Assembly: GCA_018267195.1 (NCBI GenBank)
Contig: JAFDYY010000001.1
Location: forward strand, 124,001 to 188,000
Source of the DNA: Bacteroidota bacterium
GTDB taxonomy: Bacteria > Bacteroidota > Bacteroidia > Cytophagales > Cyclobacteriaceae
Direction: 5' to 3'
Length of the DNA stretch: 64,000 nucleotides
Within the stretch, counting starts at the first letter, position 1. The number at the start of each line of letters is the position of its first letter. The position numbers and the translations under genes are program-made. Below are positions 25,688-35,191 of the stretch, in pieces. The notes beneath the pieces are model-generated. The model did not search any database, was not told where the DNA came from, and worked only from the letters and a program-made list of their open reading frames with translations.

Positions 25688-26514
25688 GGCTGCACAAGGT
25701 TAGATTTTGTAGCCAAAAACATTTTGCTTCCTGTGGTTAAACAGGGATTAATTTTTATAAAACGGCTACCGGAAACCCCATATAAGCTGTATCCCAACGA
25801 ACGCAAAATTTTCTGTGAAGAACCGGGCACTAACCCGGCAGCTTCTTCGCACCAATCATTAAACTCAAAATAAATATCCGGAGCATGGGGCTGAGACAAC
25901 AGCCTTTGCCCACCATCAAAGGCAAAATACTCATACCCTTCAATATCTATTTTTATCATCCCCACCTCTCCATCTATCCGGCTCTTCAATTCATCTAATG
26001 TAATGGTCAAAACCGGTTCGGATTGGTTAGTGAATACCGAATTGAGCGAGCCTTTACCATATTTCTCTTCAGGATTAAAAAAATTGACAGTCTTACCTGA
26101 TTCGTTAAACATAGCCTTTTCTATAACGTCAACATTAGTTAACCCGTTTATAGCGATATTCTGTCTTAAGTAAGCAGCCATACGCGATGATGCCTCCACA
26201 CAAATTATTTTAGATTCAGATCGAGCCTTTGCTATGGGAATTGCTATGGAGCCGATGTTGGCTCCTATATCTAAAAAGGATTGGCCCGGTTTAACCCTCG
26301 ATAACAGAAGAGCAATACTTTCAGGTTCATATTCACCGTTGATCAGCATATCAAATCCTACATTTTCTTTTACATTCGGGAGCCGGAATACGCATCCGTT
26401 TTTAGCCCGAACCTCAATGTCTTGGGCATATTTTATATATCGTCCTAACAATATTCTGGACAACCTGTTTTTTCCTTTAAAAGCAGGTAAGGCTCGTAAC
26501 AGTTTGGCGATCAC
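25684..26514 (-). CDS. FkbM family methyltransferase (2 of 3)
   Basis: A 276-residue SAM-dependent methyltransferase. The glycine motif is FLDIGANIGSIAIPIA, the ribose-binding acid lies in IICVEASSRMAAYL, and the diagnostic segment MIKIDIEGYEYFAFDGG is present near residue 195. The N-terminal 60 residues form a separate cap. It is coupled by four-base overlaps to glycosyltransferase genes on both sides, suggesting that methylation is tied to their products. The exact hydroxyl methylated cannot be deduced. Confidence 0.9.
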   Translation of the reverse strand: MIAKLLRALPAFKGKNRLSRILLGRYIKYAQDIEVRAKNGCVFRLPNVKENVGFDMLINGEYEPESIALLLSRVKPGQSFLDIGANIGSIAIPIAKARSESKIICVEASSRMAAYLRQNIAINGLTNVDVIEKAMFNESGKTVNFFNPEEKYGKGSLNSVFTNQSEPVLTITLDELKSRIDGEVGMIKIDIEGYEYFAFDGGQRLLSQPHAPDIYFEFNDWCEEAAGLVPGSSQKILRSLGYSLYGVSGSRFIKINPCLTTGSKMFLATKSNLVQP

Positions 26515-27635
26515 GGTTCGGTTAGTTTATGGATTAATGGCTGCAGCACTTCTTCGCAAAAATAAGGGTACGCTTGCAGTGTAAGTCCTTCCCGGGCAAA
26601 AAGATTTTCCGGGTCCACTTTAGGAATCGTTTTAAAATCGAGCGCCACCACTTGGGGGTAAGTTTGTGTGGTTACCAGCGGCAACGAACTTTTGAGCACA
26701 TCCGGAAACCAAATATCCAATCCGCAGGCTAAGTACTCAAATAATTTATTGGGCGCATTATAAACATAATTTGGAATGTGTCCATTGTAGAGAATTACGC
26801 CCACATCGTATTTTCTCAATAAAGAAGGCAGTTGATCATAGTTAACTCCTTCATAAAAATGGATAAATTCCGATCCCAGTCCCTCCAGATACTGCCGCGC
26901 GTTCGCAGCATAGTTTGATGAATAGATATCCCATATCACTTTTCCTTGCCAGCTTAAAACCCACTGGGCAAATTCCCGGGTAAACATGGTATCAAGACTT
27001 AGTGCACCAACATAAATTATCTTCATCGGCAAGGCTACCTTTTCTTTCGGCATTATAAACCAACTTTGTGGCGGATAATTAGGAAGTATTTGCGGATTGG
27101 GAATGGATATGGGTTTAATGTCGTTTACGAAAAAATCCATCCTTTGCCGGTTGGTGTGCGATACCCAAATTGATCGAGAATAAAGCCAACGTTCACGTCT
27201 ATGAAAAAAACTGGAAAGCCACATCCCGTCTTGGTATTCCATTGGTGAGGTGTACTCGTGGTAATGGATCAGTATCTCTGTATTTCTTTTAAGGAACCTC
27301 TTAAAAAAATATACCGGCCAGGAAGAAAGGGTTTCAAAATACAAGATGCGCTTGGGCCGATACCAACACAGCAACATCAGGCACGCAGTATAAAAATACA
27401 AGTACCCCATGTATCTGCGTAAGCGATTGTCTTTACGGCCTGAGGCTCCCAACCGAATTATTGTAACAGCCTTTGAGTTTACAGCAAATAAATTATTACT
27501 GCCCACATCAATCGGCCTTGTGGTGATTACGAGTATGCTCGATCGCATCTCTTTTTTTGCCAACTCTTTTAGAAGGTTTTGAACGGGCGGGTAGAGTTCA
27601 AGTGGGGCAAAGTGCACAATCACTATATTTTTCAT
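26511..27635 (-). CDS. Glycosyltransferase (GT-B fold)
   Basis: A 374-residue protein recognised as a GT-B glycosyltransferase from its layout rather than from strong family motifs. It begins with a VIVHFAPLELYPPVQNLL Rossmann strand-loop. The C-terminal domain shows MKIIYVGALSLDTMFTREF, KYDVGVILYNGHI, then NAPNKLFEYLACGLDIWFP, where NKLFEYLA matches the donor-binding segment of GT4-like sugar transferases. Basic residues and a hydrophobic patch near residues 78-96 suggest membrane contact. It is coupled to neighbours by four-base overlaps. Donor and acceptor are unknown. Confidence 0.82.
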   Translation of the reverse strand: MKNIVIVHFAPLELYPPVQNLLKELAKKEMRSSILVITTRPIDVGSNNLFAVNSKAVTIIRLGASGRKDNRLRRYMGYLYFYTACLMLLCWYRPKRILYFETLSSWPVYFFKRFLKRNTEILIHYHEYTSPMEYQDGMWLSSFFHRRERWLYSRSIWVSHTNRQRMDFFVNDIKPISIPNPQILPNYPPQSWFIMPKEKVALPMKIIYVGALSLDTMFTREFAQWVLSWQGKVIWDIYSSNYAANARQYLEGLGSEFIHFYEGVNYDQLPSLLRKYDVGVILYNGHIPNYVYNAPNKLFEYLACGLDIWFPDVLKSSLPLVTTQTYPQVVALDFKTIPKVDPENLFAREGLTLQAYPYFCEEVLQPLIHKLTEP

Positions 27636-28657
27636 AGGCTACGCAAAACGTTTGCCACATGAAGTGATCGATCTCTATAAGTATATCCCGAGGCTATCGA
27701 TCGCGCCCGGGCATTCTTCCTGATTTCATTTGCCTGCGAAACTGTAAGCCGAAGCAAGGAATTTATTTTATCGACACATTCATTCACATCGTTGAAAAGA
27801 AATACTTCTTTTCCTTCTTCAAAGAAAGTTCGGTGTTCAAGGGTATCTGGTGCCAACATGATCCCTCCCACTCCCGGCACTTCAAAAGTGCGCATGTTAT
27901 GCGAATCGGGATTATGTGGGCGCATCAGATTTAGCTGAACGCGATACCTGCGCAACGTTTTCCATTGCTCACCGGCATAAACTGCATCCTGTATTTCTAC
28001 CCCAGGATGATCTATAAATTTTTTCCAGTGATGACCATATACCACTATTTGTACTTTCATTTCAGCGAGTGCATTAATAAACGCAGCTCGTTCTTTATCA
28101 GGGTTTCCCACGAAGCATACCTTAACAATTTCTTCTTCTTTTACACATTCACTGAATTGCTCATCAGTAAGATCAAAACCAAAAGGCAGCCACGCGGTTT
28201 TTGCCCGATACTCTTCTTCTAATCGTTTCTTAACCGACAGGTTGTAGGTAAAATGAAAATCGTACAGTGAAATTGACTTCGTAATATTTGCGTTGCCGCT
28301 TCCCTTACCGGAAAAAAGGAAAGGATTATCGGGATTATAATTAACTAATTTTATTCCCTGATCTTTTATTATTTTTAATGTATCGGGAAAAATTTCCATG
28401 CCTTTGAATACGATAGCTACATCAGGCAAACTACTTTGTTCTTTTAATGACTTAATCAAGTCAGTATTGATTTTAGAATAAATAGAATTGTTGTAAAGCT
28501 TAAACCTAAGTTTCTTATAGAAACTGGAGGTGTACTCATCAAGGAATAATCGCTGCGCAGGAAAATGAATCACCTCATGACCAAAAGCGCGAAAATACTT
28601 AGCGTAATAATTTTCTATTGCATAGATTTTATCCGAGCCTGTAACAAGAATTTTCAC
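27632..28657 (-). CDS. CgeB-like glycosyltransferase
   Basis: A 341-residue GT-B protein of the CgeB/spore-maturation-like glycosyltransferase group. Markers are KLVNYNPDNPFLFS in the N-terminal domain, TAWLPFGFDL between domains, VCFVGNPDKERAAFINAL at the start of the C-terminal domain and FEVPGVGGIMLAPDTLEHRTFF, followed by VFLFNDVNE, which is the group's donor-binding region. The start carries a Rossmann strand but no signal peptide. Adjacent genes overlap by four bases on both sides. The sugar transferred is unknown. Confidence 0.85.
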   Translation of the reverse strand: MKILVTGSDKIYAIENYYAKYFRAFGHEVIHFPAQRLFLDEYTSSFYKKLRFKLYNNSIYSKINTDLIKSLKEQSSLPDVAIVFKGMEIFPDTLKIIKDQGIKLVNYNPDNPFLFSGKGSGNANITKSISLYDFHFTYNLSVKKRLEEEYRAKTAWLPFGFDLTDEQFSECVKEEEIVKVCFVGNPDKERAAFINALAEMKVQIVVYGHHWKKFIDHPGVEIQDAVYAGEQWKTLRRYRVQLNLMRPHNPDSHNMRTFEVPGVGGIMLAPDTLEHRTFFEEGKEVFLFNDVNECVDKINSLLRLTVSQANEIRKNARARSIASGYTYRDRSLHVANVLRSL

Positions 28658-29535
28658 ATCGATGTTCTTAAAGATATTTCAATAGAGTCTATGCCCTTAA
28701 AGTAAGGCGCTCGAGCTACGATCAAACCATCTTCCAAAAAGCTCTGATCCAGGTTAGCGGAAGCAATTATTATAAAATTCCTTTCCTTGAGGAACTGAGC
28801 ACATTGATCGTGCACTGAATTAGAATGAGTAGAAATAAAAACATATCCCACTTTTTGTTCTTCAAAGGTTTTATTTGCGCCTTCCAGCATTTCGTATTCA
28901 AAGCCTTGAATGTCGCTGTGAAGCATGTGAACAAATTTGATAGATCGATCTTTCACGAAGTCATCCACGCAAACTGCTGGAATATCTCCCTTCTGAGATC
29001 GACTACTTACGAATGCTTGCACAAAATGGCCTCTGTGTCCGTTCAGCTTGAAATTACGTTGTCCTTGCCCCAGATTAAAGAGGTCGGGCTCAATCATAAA
29101 GTTAGTTGCTTCGGGCAATTCTTTCTTAAACCATAATGAATAAAAACTCCAAAATGCACCCATCTCAATCATCATGGCATCTTTAGGAAGAGTTTTAAGA
29201 ACCTCCATAAAAACCCGCTCTTCTTGAGGTTCATGTACTCCCCTTGATGCCATCAACAATCTGGAAAATTCAGGACCATAATAACTACCGAGATAAATCT
29301 GAATTCCGTTATGCATGGTCTGCTTGCCATGTTTAATTTTACCAGCGTTGGGTACGCGTGAGATGAATTGATTATCACTGCTTAATAAAACATCATTAAT
29401 CCTTTTTTCCCATGGTGGAGATAATTTATAGTTCTTGAAAAAAGAATCAAATAAACCAGAAGGAGCTATGTAATAACTCACAAATTGGCGTAGCCATAAA
29501 TTCTTGCGAGCCAATTGTCTAATAGTGCCAATCAT
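28654..29535 (-). CDS. FkbM-like methyltransferase (3 of 3)
   Basis: A 293-residue SAM-dependent methyltransferase, more divergent than the other two FkbM genes in this locus. The SAM motif is changed to MIEMGAFWSFYSLWF instead of D-G-A-N-x-G, with FMIEPDLFNL as the acidic loop and HMLHSDIQGFEYEML replacing the usual IDVEG. The retained Asp and the general order place it in the FkbM group. The altered glycine loop may reflect a different substrate or weakened SAM binding. It overlaps the acyltransferase and the CgeB-like gene by four bases. Confidence 0.78.
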   Translation of the reverse strand: MIGTIRQLARKNLWLRQFVSYYIAPSGLFDSFFKNYKLSPPWEKRINDVLLSSDNQFISRVPNAGKIKHGKQTMHNGIQIYLGSYYGPEFSRLLMASRGVHEPQEERVFMEVLKTLPKDAMMIEMGAFWSFYSLWFKKELPEATNFMIEPDLFNLGQGQRNFKLNGHRGHFVQAFVSSRSQKGDIPAVCVDDFVKDRSIKFVHMLHSDIQGFEYEMLEGANKTFEEQKVGYVFISTHSNSVHDQCAQFLKERNFIIIASANLDQSFLEDGLIVARAPYFKGIDSIEISLRTSM

Positions 29536-30647
29536 TTTTTCATTGAGCTTAGTGAATATCGTTTACGAAAATAAGGAGCCTCAAAAAGTTTATATGAAAT
29601 CAACGACATTGGATAGAGTAAAATCAGTGACAAAAAAAAAGTAATATTAACCGCAACAAATGAATTCAAATTCAATACTGATTTTACTATAGCTGAAAGT
29701 TTCTCTGCCACTAACCAATGCCATAAATACATGCTGTAAGAGTATTTCCCAATGGATGTCATAACACCAGACTCCAAAAATCTTGAGAAAGCAGATCGCA
29801 AAGAAAGCGTATTTAAAATCACAATTGCGTAGCCTGCCGATAGCAAAAAAAGGTCAAAAGTTCTGGCGAATACCCCCATCGAATCTGCTCGGAAATGAAA
29901 ATATGCACTAAGAAAAACTCTACCCGTAAAGGCTAGTGTCACTCCAAAAATCAAAGCAATAATATTTTGAAAATGCAGCAATCTTTGGCTAAGAAAAAGT
30001 TCCGCCATAATTATTCCCATTGCAAATTCAATTAGGCGGCTGGGTAATGAGTAATTAATGATATTAAACTCATCCTTCGAATTAGTTAGTGCCATAAAGA
30101 ATCGAAACATTAAGCATAACAACACCAAAAAAGTAAGGCAGGTTTTAAACGAATGCCTTTGTATTAACCACAAAATAAATGAAAGAATCAGATAAAATTG
30201 CCACTCAGTAGACAACGACCAAAAGTGTGGCGCATACAGAGAAGATTCTGGAAAAAAGTTTCGTATAAACAGTGCATTCTTAAATGCGTATGACAGATCA
30301 AACTGCAATACATTAAAATTTACTGATATGATTCCGTATACGAGTATAGCAATATAAAATGCAGGCGCAATTCGAAGCCAACGCTTCGACAAATAACGCA
30401 AGTTCCATCCCCAATTGATAGTTTGATCAGTGTTTGTTTTGAACATCAGATACATGCAGAAGCCACTGATAACAAAAAATAAATCAACCCCTGTCCCAAA
30501 AAAAGAAATAAGTTGCGCTATATTAACTTGGAAAACTGTAAAATCAGGATTACCAAAGAACATCCAAATATGAGCCCACAAAACACCTAATATGGCAATT
30601 GCACGGAAACCGTCCAGCACTTTTATTCTACTTTTATCCATATTCAA
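29532..30647 (-). CDS. Acyltransferase family 3 (OafA/YrhL-like O-acetyltransferase)
   Basis: Integral membrane O-acyltransferase (371 aa, about ten membrane segments). It begins VLDGFRAIAILGVLWAH, the family-3 signature including the essential His in the first helix, and continues with FFGTGVDLFFVISGFCM and the R-rich cytosolic loop YLSKRWLRIAPAF. APHFWSLSTEWQFYL is the second conserved motif. Such proteins transfer acetyl or other acyl groups to sugars of LPS or exopolysaccharide at the membrane. No C-terminal SGNH domain is present. The gene overlaps its neighbours by four bases. Confidence 0.93.
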   Translation of the reverse strand: MNMDKSRIKVLDGFRAIAILGVLWAHIWMFFGNPDFTVFQVNIAQLISFFGTGVDLFFVISGFCMYLMFKTNTDQTINWGWNLRYLSKRWLRIAPAFYIAILVYGIISVNFNVLQFDLSYAFKNALFIRNFFPESSLYAPHFWSLSTEWQFYLILSFILWLIQRHSFKTCLTFLVLLCLMFRFFMALTNSKDEFNIINYSLPSRLIEFAMGIIMAELFLSQRLLHFQNIIALIFGVTLAFTGRVFLSAYFHFRADSMGVFARTFDLFLLSAGYAIVILNTLSLRSAFSRFLESGVMTSIGKYSYSMYLWHWLVAEKLSAIVKSVLNLNSFVAVNITFFLSLILLYPMSLISYKLFEAPYFRKRYSLSSMKK

Positions 30648-31549
30648 TTGACACCTAGGGATTGGATGTATCTAACTAAAAGTTCGTCATCCTCATTCAT
30701 GCGTCCCTCATAAACCTCTTTTAACGTCTCTTTACTTCGAATAGGGTGATGAATGTGATCCGGATGCATGATGATAGGCGCTTCTGATAAAAAGCCGGCC
30801 CAATAACTGAATGTGCTTCCAGCAGAAGTAACAATGATTTTGCTTTTGCTCAGCAACAACAGATCTATAATATCGTTATTTCCTTCAATTATAGTAATGT
30901 TATCCAATTTCAAAATAGCTTCTATCTCTGTTTTATATCCATCTGTAAAAATGGAAACGGGGAGTTCTGTCCGACTCATTTGTCGAATGCTACGAATAGT
31001 TTCAACAAAATATTCTTGCGGAGTTCGAACCGCCCCCACATTAGCAAAGTTTTCGTTGCTCGATAGCTTTCTAAAATCACCTAACCGCACATGTACTCCT
31101 ATATCGGGGGCGGGCAATGATATTAACTTGGATTTAATCTGGTCTCGCAGGATATCCCAAAATAACTCAATCACTAATGCCCTATGGTCTTTTAGCTGGT
31201 CGAAATAATCACTCCAGTGAGGGAGTAGCGCAAACTCGTAGATCGTTAGGTTGGTCACTTTTAGTACGGCTACCCGAGGCTCGCTGATGACCGCATATCC
31301 TGTCATTTTCATCAGCAAAATTTTCATACTGTCAATTAACTCGCCCAAAACGTTCTTCTCAAAATTAAAGCAACCAAGATACTTGCGTTTGGAGCGTTCC
31401 CCTCGAAGATAAGGGCCTATCTTAATTTGATGATATCCGATAATTACAAAAGATAATTTATTTAAATGTGCAAATACAAGTGCTCTCATCAACGGAAAGA
31501 GTTGATTGCCCAATCCGGCTTTAGGAAGATTACAAACAACCAGGCTCAT
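30644..31549 (-). CDS. Glycosyltransferase family 11-like (alpha-1,2-fucosyltransferase-like)
   Basis: A 301-residue protein with GT11 motifs: LPKAGLGNQLFPLMRAL at the N-terminus (the G-x-G-N-Q-L/M-F motif) and IGVHVRLGDFRKL, the HxRxGD donor-phosphate site, near residue 165. The third motif appears as IIVTSAGSTFSYWAGFL. GT11 enzymes use GDP-L-fucose, and this locus encodes its synthesis through gmd and fcl, which supports fucosyl transfer; other GDP-sugar use cannot be excluded. The gene lies just upstream of the acyltransferase, with a four-base overlap. About 107 bases without a gene precede it. Confidence 0.78.
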   Translation of the reverse strand: MSLVVCNLPKAGLGNQLFPLMRALVFAHLNKLSFVIIGYHQIKIGPYLRGERSKRKYLGCFNFEKNVLGELIDSMKILLMKMTGYAVISEPRVAVLKVTNLTIYEFALLPHWSDYFDQLKDHRALVIELFWDILRDQIKSKLISLPAPDIGVHVRLGDFRKLSSNENFANVGAVRTPQEYFVETIRSIRQMSRTELPVSIFTDGYKTEIEAILKLDNITIIEGNNDIIDLLLLSKSKIIVTSAGSTFSYWAGFLSEAPIIMHPDHIHHPIRSKETLKEVYEGRMNEDDELLVRYIQSLGVN

Positions 31550-31656
31550 TGTGCTAATTGATCTAGCTTAGTCAAGTGAGCAAAATAAAAATTTTCAATA
31601 GAAAAAAAAATTTTATAATCCACTATGATATCTTTATTCAAAAAAATTTAACAGAA

Positions 31657-32820
31657 TCAGCTAAGCATACATATCTCAATTGCCTCGCATATTTTATCAA
31701 AAGAAAATTTTTGAATATACTCTTGTGCAAAGAGTTTCATCTCATTAAGATTATTTAGTTCCATAATTTTTTTTATTTTTTCTTTCAATTCTTCTTTGTT
31801 GCCTGCAACAAATGAAAAGCCATTTTTCCCTTCAACAATAACATCGCGGCAAGCTCCACAATTCGTACTTAAAATTACAACACAACCGCTAGCCATTGCT
31901 TCGTTTGCAGCCAATCCCCAGGTTTCGCCACTTTTTGATGGTAAAATAAAAACATCGGCCAAGCGGTAAATTATCGGCATTTGTGTTTGGTTCTGAAAAT
32001 CTAAAAAATGAAGATTGTGAGTATCACCAAAATCTTGTTTCAGTTTATTTTCTAAAGCACCATTGCCAACAATAATCAGATGTGCATTTAAATAAGCTAA
32101 TTCCGTATATGCCTGAATTAACAAGGATACATTCTTGTTCTCTTTTAATTTACCGGCATACAAGAAAACTCTGTGGCTTTCATTTATACCTATTTTATTT
32201 AATAGTCGGTTTGCCTGACTGGTGTATTCTTTGTCGGGGTTTATAAACCGATCATTATCTACTGCGTGCGGAGCATATATAAGTTGTTCATTTTTTACCC
32301 CATGGGCAATAAAATAGTCGTAGTTGGATTGTCCGGTATAAAACGCTACATCAATGTGTTTATATACCCATTTTAAAAAAATACGTCTAACAATTTTTTT
32401 TATTGAAAATCTTTTTGGCTCATCCAACAAAGTAGAATCACCTCTAAAAAAAATTTGTTTTTTTTTATAAAAATGCCTCATCACACTCAGATGGCTTTTA
32501 AAATTCCACCCATAAAGCAGGATGGCATCCGGCTTCCATTGTTCCAGCATATTAATAAGCTGCGGGGTAACAATTCCATAGAAATGATGCGAGCCCTTAT
32601 CGGTCGCTCTGTTTTCTACAAATGTATAAGCATAACCTTCTAACAAAGGAATATCCCAGGTAACTTCCTTTTGAAATCCGGGGTCATATTTCGATAATGC
32701 AGTTTCACCCCACGTATAAAAAACCATTATTTCTATCATCCCCCTCTCCGATAGTTTTTTAAACATTGGCGCATTGTATTGTATAGGGTGTGTTGTTACT
32801 ATGGCCAACCGGGGCTTCAT
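31657..32820 (-). CDS. Glycosyltransferase family 4
   Basis: GT-B glycosyltransferase (387 aa). The N-terminus LAIVTTHPIQYNAPMFKKL is a common start of a GT4 group found in exopolysaccharide loci. The C-terminal domain holds VFLYAGKLKENKNVSLLIQA, then FILPSKSGETWGLAANEAMASG, the E-x(7)-E donor motif. It ends with a conserved helix. The gene is more AT-rich than the genes to its right, particularly near its 3' end. About 50 bases separate it from the upstream glycosyltransferase. Confidence 0.92.
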   Translation of the reverse strand: MKPRLAIVTTHPIQYNAPMFKKLSERGMIEIMVFYTWGETALSKYDPGFQKEVTWDIPLLEGYAYTFVENRATDKGSHHFYGIVTPQLINMLEQWKPDAILLYGWNFKSHLSVMRHFYKKKQIFFRGDSTLLDEPKRFSIKKIVRRIFLKWVYKHIDVAFYTGQSNYDYFIAHGVKNEQLIYAPHAVDNDRFINPDKEYTSQANRLLNKIGINESHRVFLYAGKLKENKNVSLLIQAYTELAYLNAHLIIVGNGALENKLKQDFGDTHNLHFLDFQNQTQMPIIYRLADVFILPSKSGETWGLAANEAMASGCVVILSTNCGACRDVIVEGKNGFSFVAGNKEELKEKIKKIMELNNLNEMKLFAQEYIQKFSFDKICEAIEICMLS

Positions 32821-32871
32821 AAAAAAGTAGATTCAATAAAAATTCTTCTATTTAAAAAAACAATAATCAAT

Positions 32872-34005
32872 TCAATTTAAAAATCTTTCTATGCGTTCAA
32901 CCTGTTTAGAGTATGTGTTTTCGGCTGCTGTTTTTCTTCTCCTCTCCATACGCGGCAGGGCATTGTATATGATGAGCGACTGTTTTACTTTATTAAAAAT
33001 AGCAGGTAATTCCTTATTGTGCTCCCGACTCACACACATTTCTAAAAGATCACTGTCTTTATAAGCCGTAATATTATTGGAAATAATCACCTTACCCGTA
33101 CCCAGGTATTCCATCACTTTGTGGGAGTTCGTACCCTTGCTTTGGTCTTTTTGCACATCATAACATATCAGGAAAACGTCCATCTCACGCATACCAAGTG
33201 CCAGTTCTTTGGACGTAACCGCACCCTTTAACTTTACATTATCTCTGCGTTTCAATTGATCAATAAAATCTTTAGTGGGTTGATCAATTCCTCCTCCTAT
33301 GTTGCTGTCATGAGGTGAATAACTGCCCCAAATAAAAAAAAGTGCCGTTGGATTTTCATCTATAATTTGCAGAAAAACGTCACGATCTATGTCGGGCCGA
33401 AGCAAATTACCGGAATACCCGACCCGGAGAGGGCTATTAGGCGTATAGTTACTAGCTGGAGATATAAAATCTTCGGTCACCCCATGATTTATTAAGCATC
33501 GAGGCACTTTATATCCTTTGTACTTTCCCAGGATTTCATGGGTTACTGAAAAAATGATTGCTGCCCCTATTGCCGCTCTGATTGCTTCTTTATTGAGTGG
33601 TTCATCCACCGGATGAAAAATCTTATACGCGCTTTTTCCAAAAAAAGAAAGCGAATACAAATTGCCAATATCAAATGACCAAACAATATCGATCGGCCTT
33701 CCCACCTTCTTTACCAGTTTTTGAACATGAAACCGCATCAGCCAATGAAAAATTGTCATGACTTTAAACTTGAGCACGTAAGGAAAAAAAAGCTCGTGCT
33801 CAATCAAAAACAAATTAGGATGAATATCCGATAATTTAATTTCAATGGATTCCTTTCTTGCTACTTTCTGCTGATCGGGCGGGTTCAGGAAATAAACCGT
33901 GTTCCCTCTCTTCGCCAACTCAATAGCATAATGATGTTTTGATATAAACATTTTTCCCCAAACTTGAGGAGACAGGATGAGTATTGTTTTTCCTTTTAAT
34001 TCCAC
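32872..34005 (-). CDS. Glycosyltransferase, GT4-like
   Basis: A 377-residue GT-B protein. It starts with a Rossmann strand, TILILSPQVWGKMFISKHH, like TuaH-type glycosyltransferases. IVWSFDIGNLYSL, FHPVDEP and LRVGYSGNLLRPDIDRDVF mark the two domains, and GTNSHKVMEYLGTGKVIISN is the donor-binding segment in which SHKVMEYLG corresponds to NKLFEYLA-type motifs. The product ends with basic residues. Its stop is close to the next gene; a three-base gap separates its start from the aminotransferase. The sugar is unknown. Confidence 0.85.
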   Translation of the reverse strand: MELKGKTILILSPQVWGKMFISKHHYAIELAKRGNTVYFLNPPDQQKVARKESIEIKLSDIHPNLFLIEHELFFPYVLKFKVMTIFHWLMRFHVQKLVKKVGRPIDIVWSFDIGNLYSLSFFGKSAYKIFHPVDEPLNKEAIRAAIGAAIIFSVTHEILGKYKGYKVPRCLINHGVTEDFISPASNYTPNSPLRVGYSGNLLRPDIDRDVFLQIIDENPTALFFIWGSYSPHDSNIGGGIDQPTKDFIDQLKRRDNVKLKGAVTSKELALGMREMDVFLICYDVQKDQSKGTNSHKVMEYLGTGKVIISNNITAYKDSDLLEMCVSREHNKELPAIFNKVKQSLIIYNALPRMERRRKTAAENTYSKQVERIERFLN

Positions 34006-34008
34006 ATG

Positions 34009-35142
34009 TCAAGAATAGAATTGTCTGATCGACTTGGCCACATATTTTATTTGCTCTTCCGTTAACTCAGGAAACATGGGCAACGAAAGAATTTCATTTT
34101 GCAATTGGCTGGCCACCGGAAAATCGGCAGGCGTATGATTAAGGTATTGGTATGCTTTCAGGTTGGGCAGTGCCGTGGGGTAATGTATGGAGGTTTCAAT
34201 TCCTTTTTCTTTTAAGGAGCGCATTAACTCTTGGCGATCCTTACAGCGGATCACATACAAATGAAAGGTATGTTTGCTGTGCGGCCTTACCCTGGGCAAT
34301 ACAATTTCTTTTACTTCGCTCAGCAGTCGGCTATACAAAGCGGCATGCGCCATGCGCTGATTCGTCCACTTGTTTATATGGTGTAATTTAACTGAAAGTA
34401 TAGCGGCCTGTAAAGAGTCCATCCGGCTGTTAACGCCTTCTATTTGGTGCTCGTGTTTTTTCAGCGCACCATGCCGGGCATACATCCGCAATTTAGTTGC
34501 CAGATCATCATCGTTGGTCATCATACACCCGGCATCGCCATAAGCGCCCAGGTTTTTTCCGGGGTAAAAACTAAACGATGAAGCAATCCCAAAAAGTCCA
34601 GCCTTCGTTCCGCGGTATTCCGAAAAATGAGCTTGTGCACAGTCCTCAATCAAATAAAGAGAATGGGTTTTACAAAAAGACTGAATAAAATCCATCTCGC
34701 AAACCTGGCCATGAAGATGAACCGCCACCACCGCTTTGGTGCGGGAAGTGAGTTTTTGTTTAAGCTGTGTTTCGTTAATACTGTAATATTCGGGATGCAC
34801 GTCTGCAAAGACCACACGGGCTCCGGTTTGCGTAATGGTTTCCGAACTTGAAATCCAACTGTTGGCCACCGTAATTACTTCGTCACCCGGTCCGATACCC
34901 AGCATCTTCATAATGATATACAGAGAATCCGTGCCATTGCCGCAAGAGATGACGTGCTTTACGCCATAAGCTTTTGCAAAATCTTGTTCAAATTGCTGAA
35001 CAAACCGCCCGCCAATAAATGTCATTTCCGTGAACACGGATTTTAGGGCTGTCTCCATTTCATCTTTTATAGACTCATACTGGATGTTCAAGTCCACAAA
35101 GGGGACAGGCAAATATTTTTTTAAATCCGGCATCGAACTCAA
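34009..35142 (-). CDS. DegT/DnrJ/EryC1 aminotransferase, WbpE-like
   Basis: PLP-dependent sugar aminotransferase (377 aa). VPFVDLNIQYESI at the N-terminus is shared with WbpE, FdtB and QdtB enzymes, which act on 3-keto sugars. Further markers are CGNGTDSLYI, ANSWISSSETI, VAVHLHGQVCEM, LIEDCAQAHFSEY and SFYPGKNLGAYGDAG, which holds the PLP-binding lysine. Its position next to a WbpB-like dehydrogenase suggests that it adds the 3-amino group of a 2,3-diamino sugar. It differs clearly from the PglE-like enzyme elsewhere in this locus, so the two serve different sugars. Confidence 0.9.
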   Translation of the reverse strand: MSSMPDLKKYLPVPFVDLNIQYESIKDEMETALKSVFTEMTFIGGRFVQQFEQDFAKAYGVKHVISCGNGTDSLYIIMKMLGIGPGDEVITVANSWISSSETITQTGARVVFADVHPEYYSINETQLKQKLTSRTKAVVAVHLHGQVCEMDFIQSFCKTHSLYLIEDCAQAHFSEYRGTKAGLFGIASSFSFYPGKNLGAYGDAGCMMTNDDDLATKLRMYARHGALKKHEHQIEGVNSRMDSLQAAILSVKLHHINKWTNQRMAHAALYSRLLSEVKEIVLPRVRPHSKHTFHLYVIRCKDRQELMRSLKEKGIETSIHYPTALPNLKAYQYLNHTPADFPVASQLQNEILSLPMFPELTEEQIKYVAKSIRQFYS

Positions 35143-35191
35143 TCCATTATACTTAATGAGAATAATAATCTAAAAGCAATCATTTAAACTT

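Noticed and set aside
31576-31758. A 60-codon plus-strand frame in an AT-rich gap
   Set aside because: More than half overlaps the end of the GT4 gene; the translation is Lys/Ile/Asn-rich low-complexity sequence with no promoter element.
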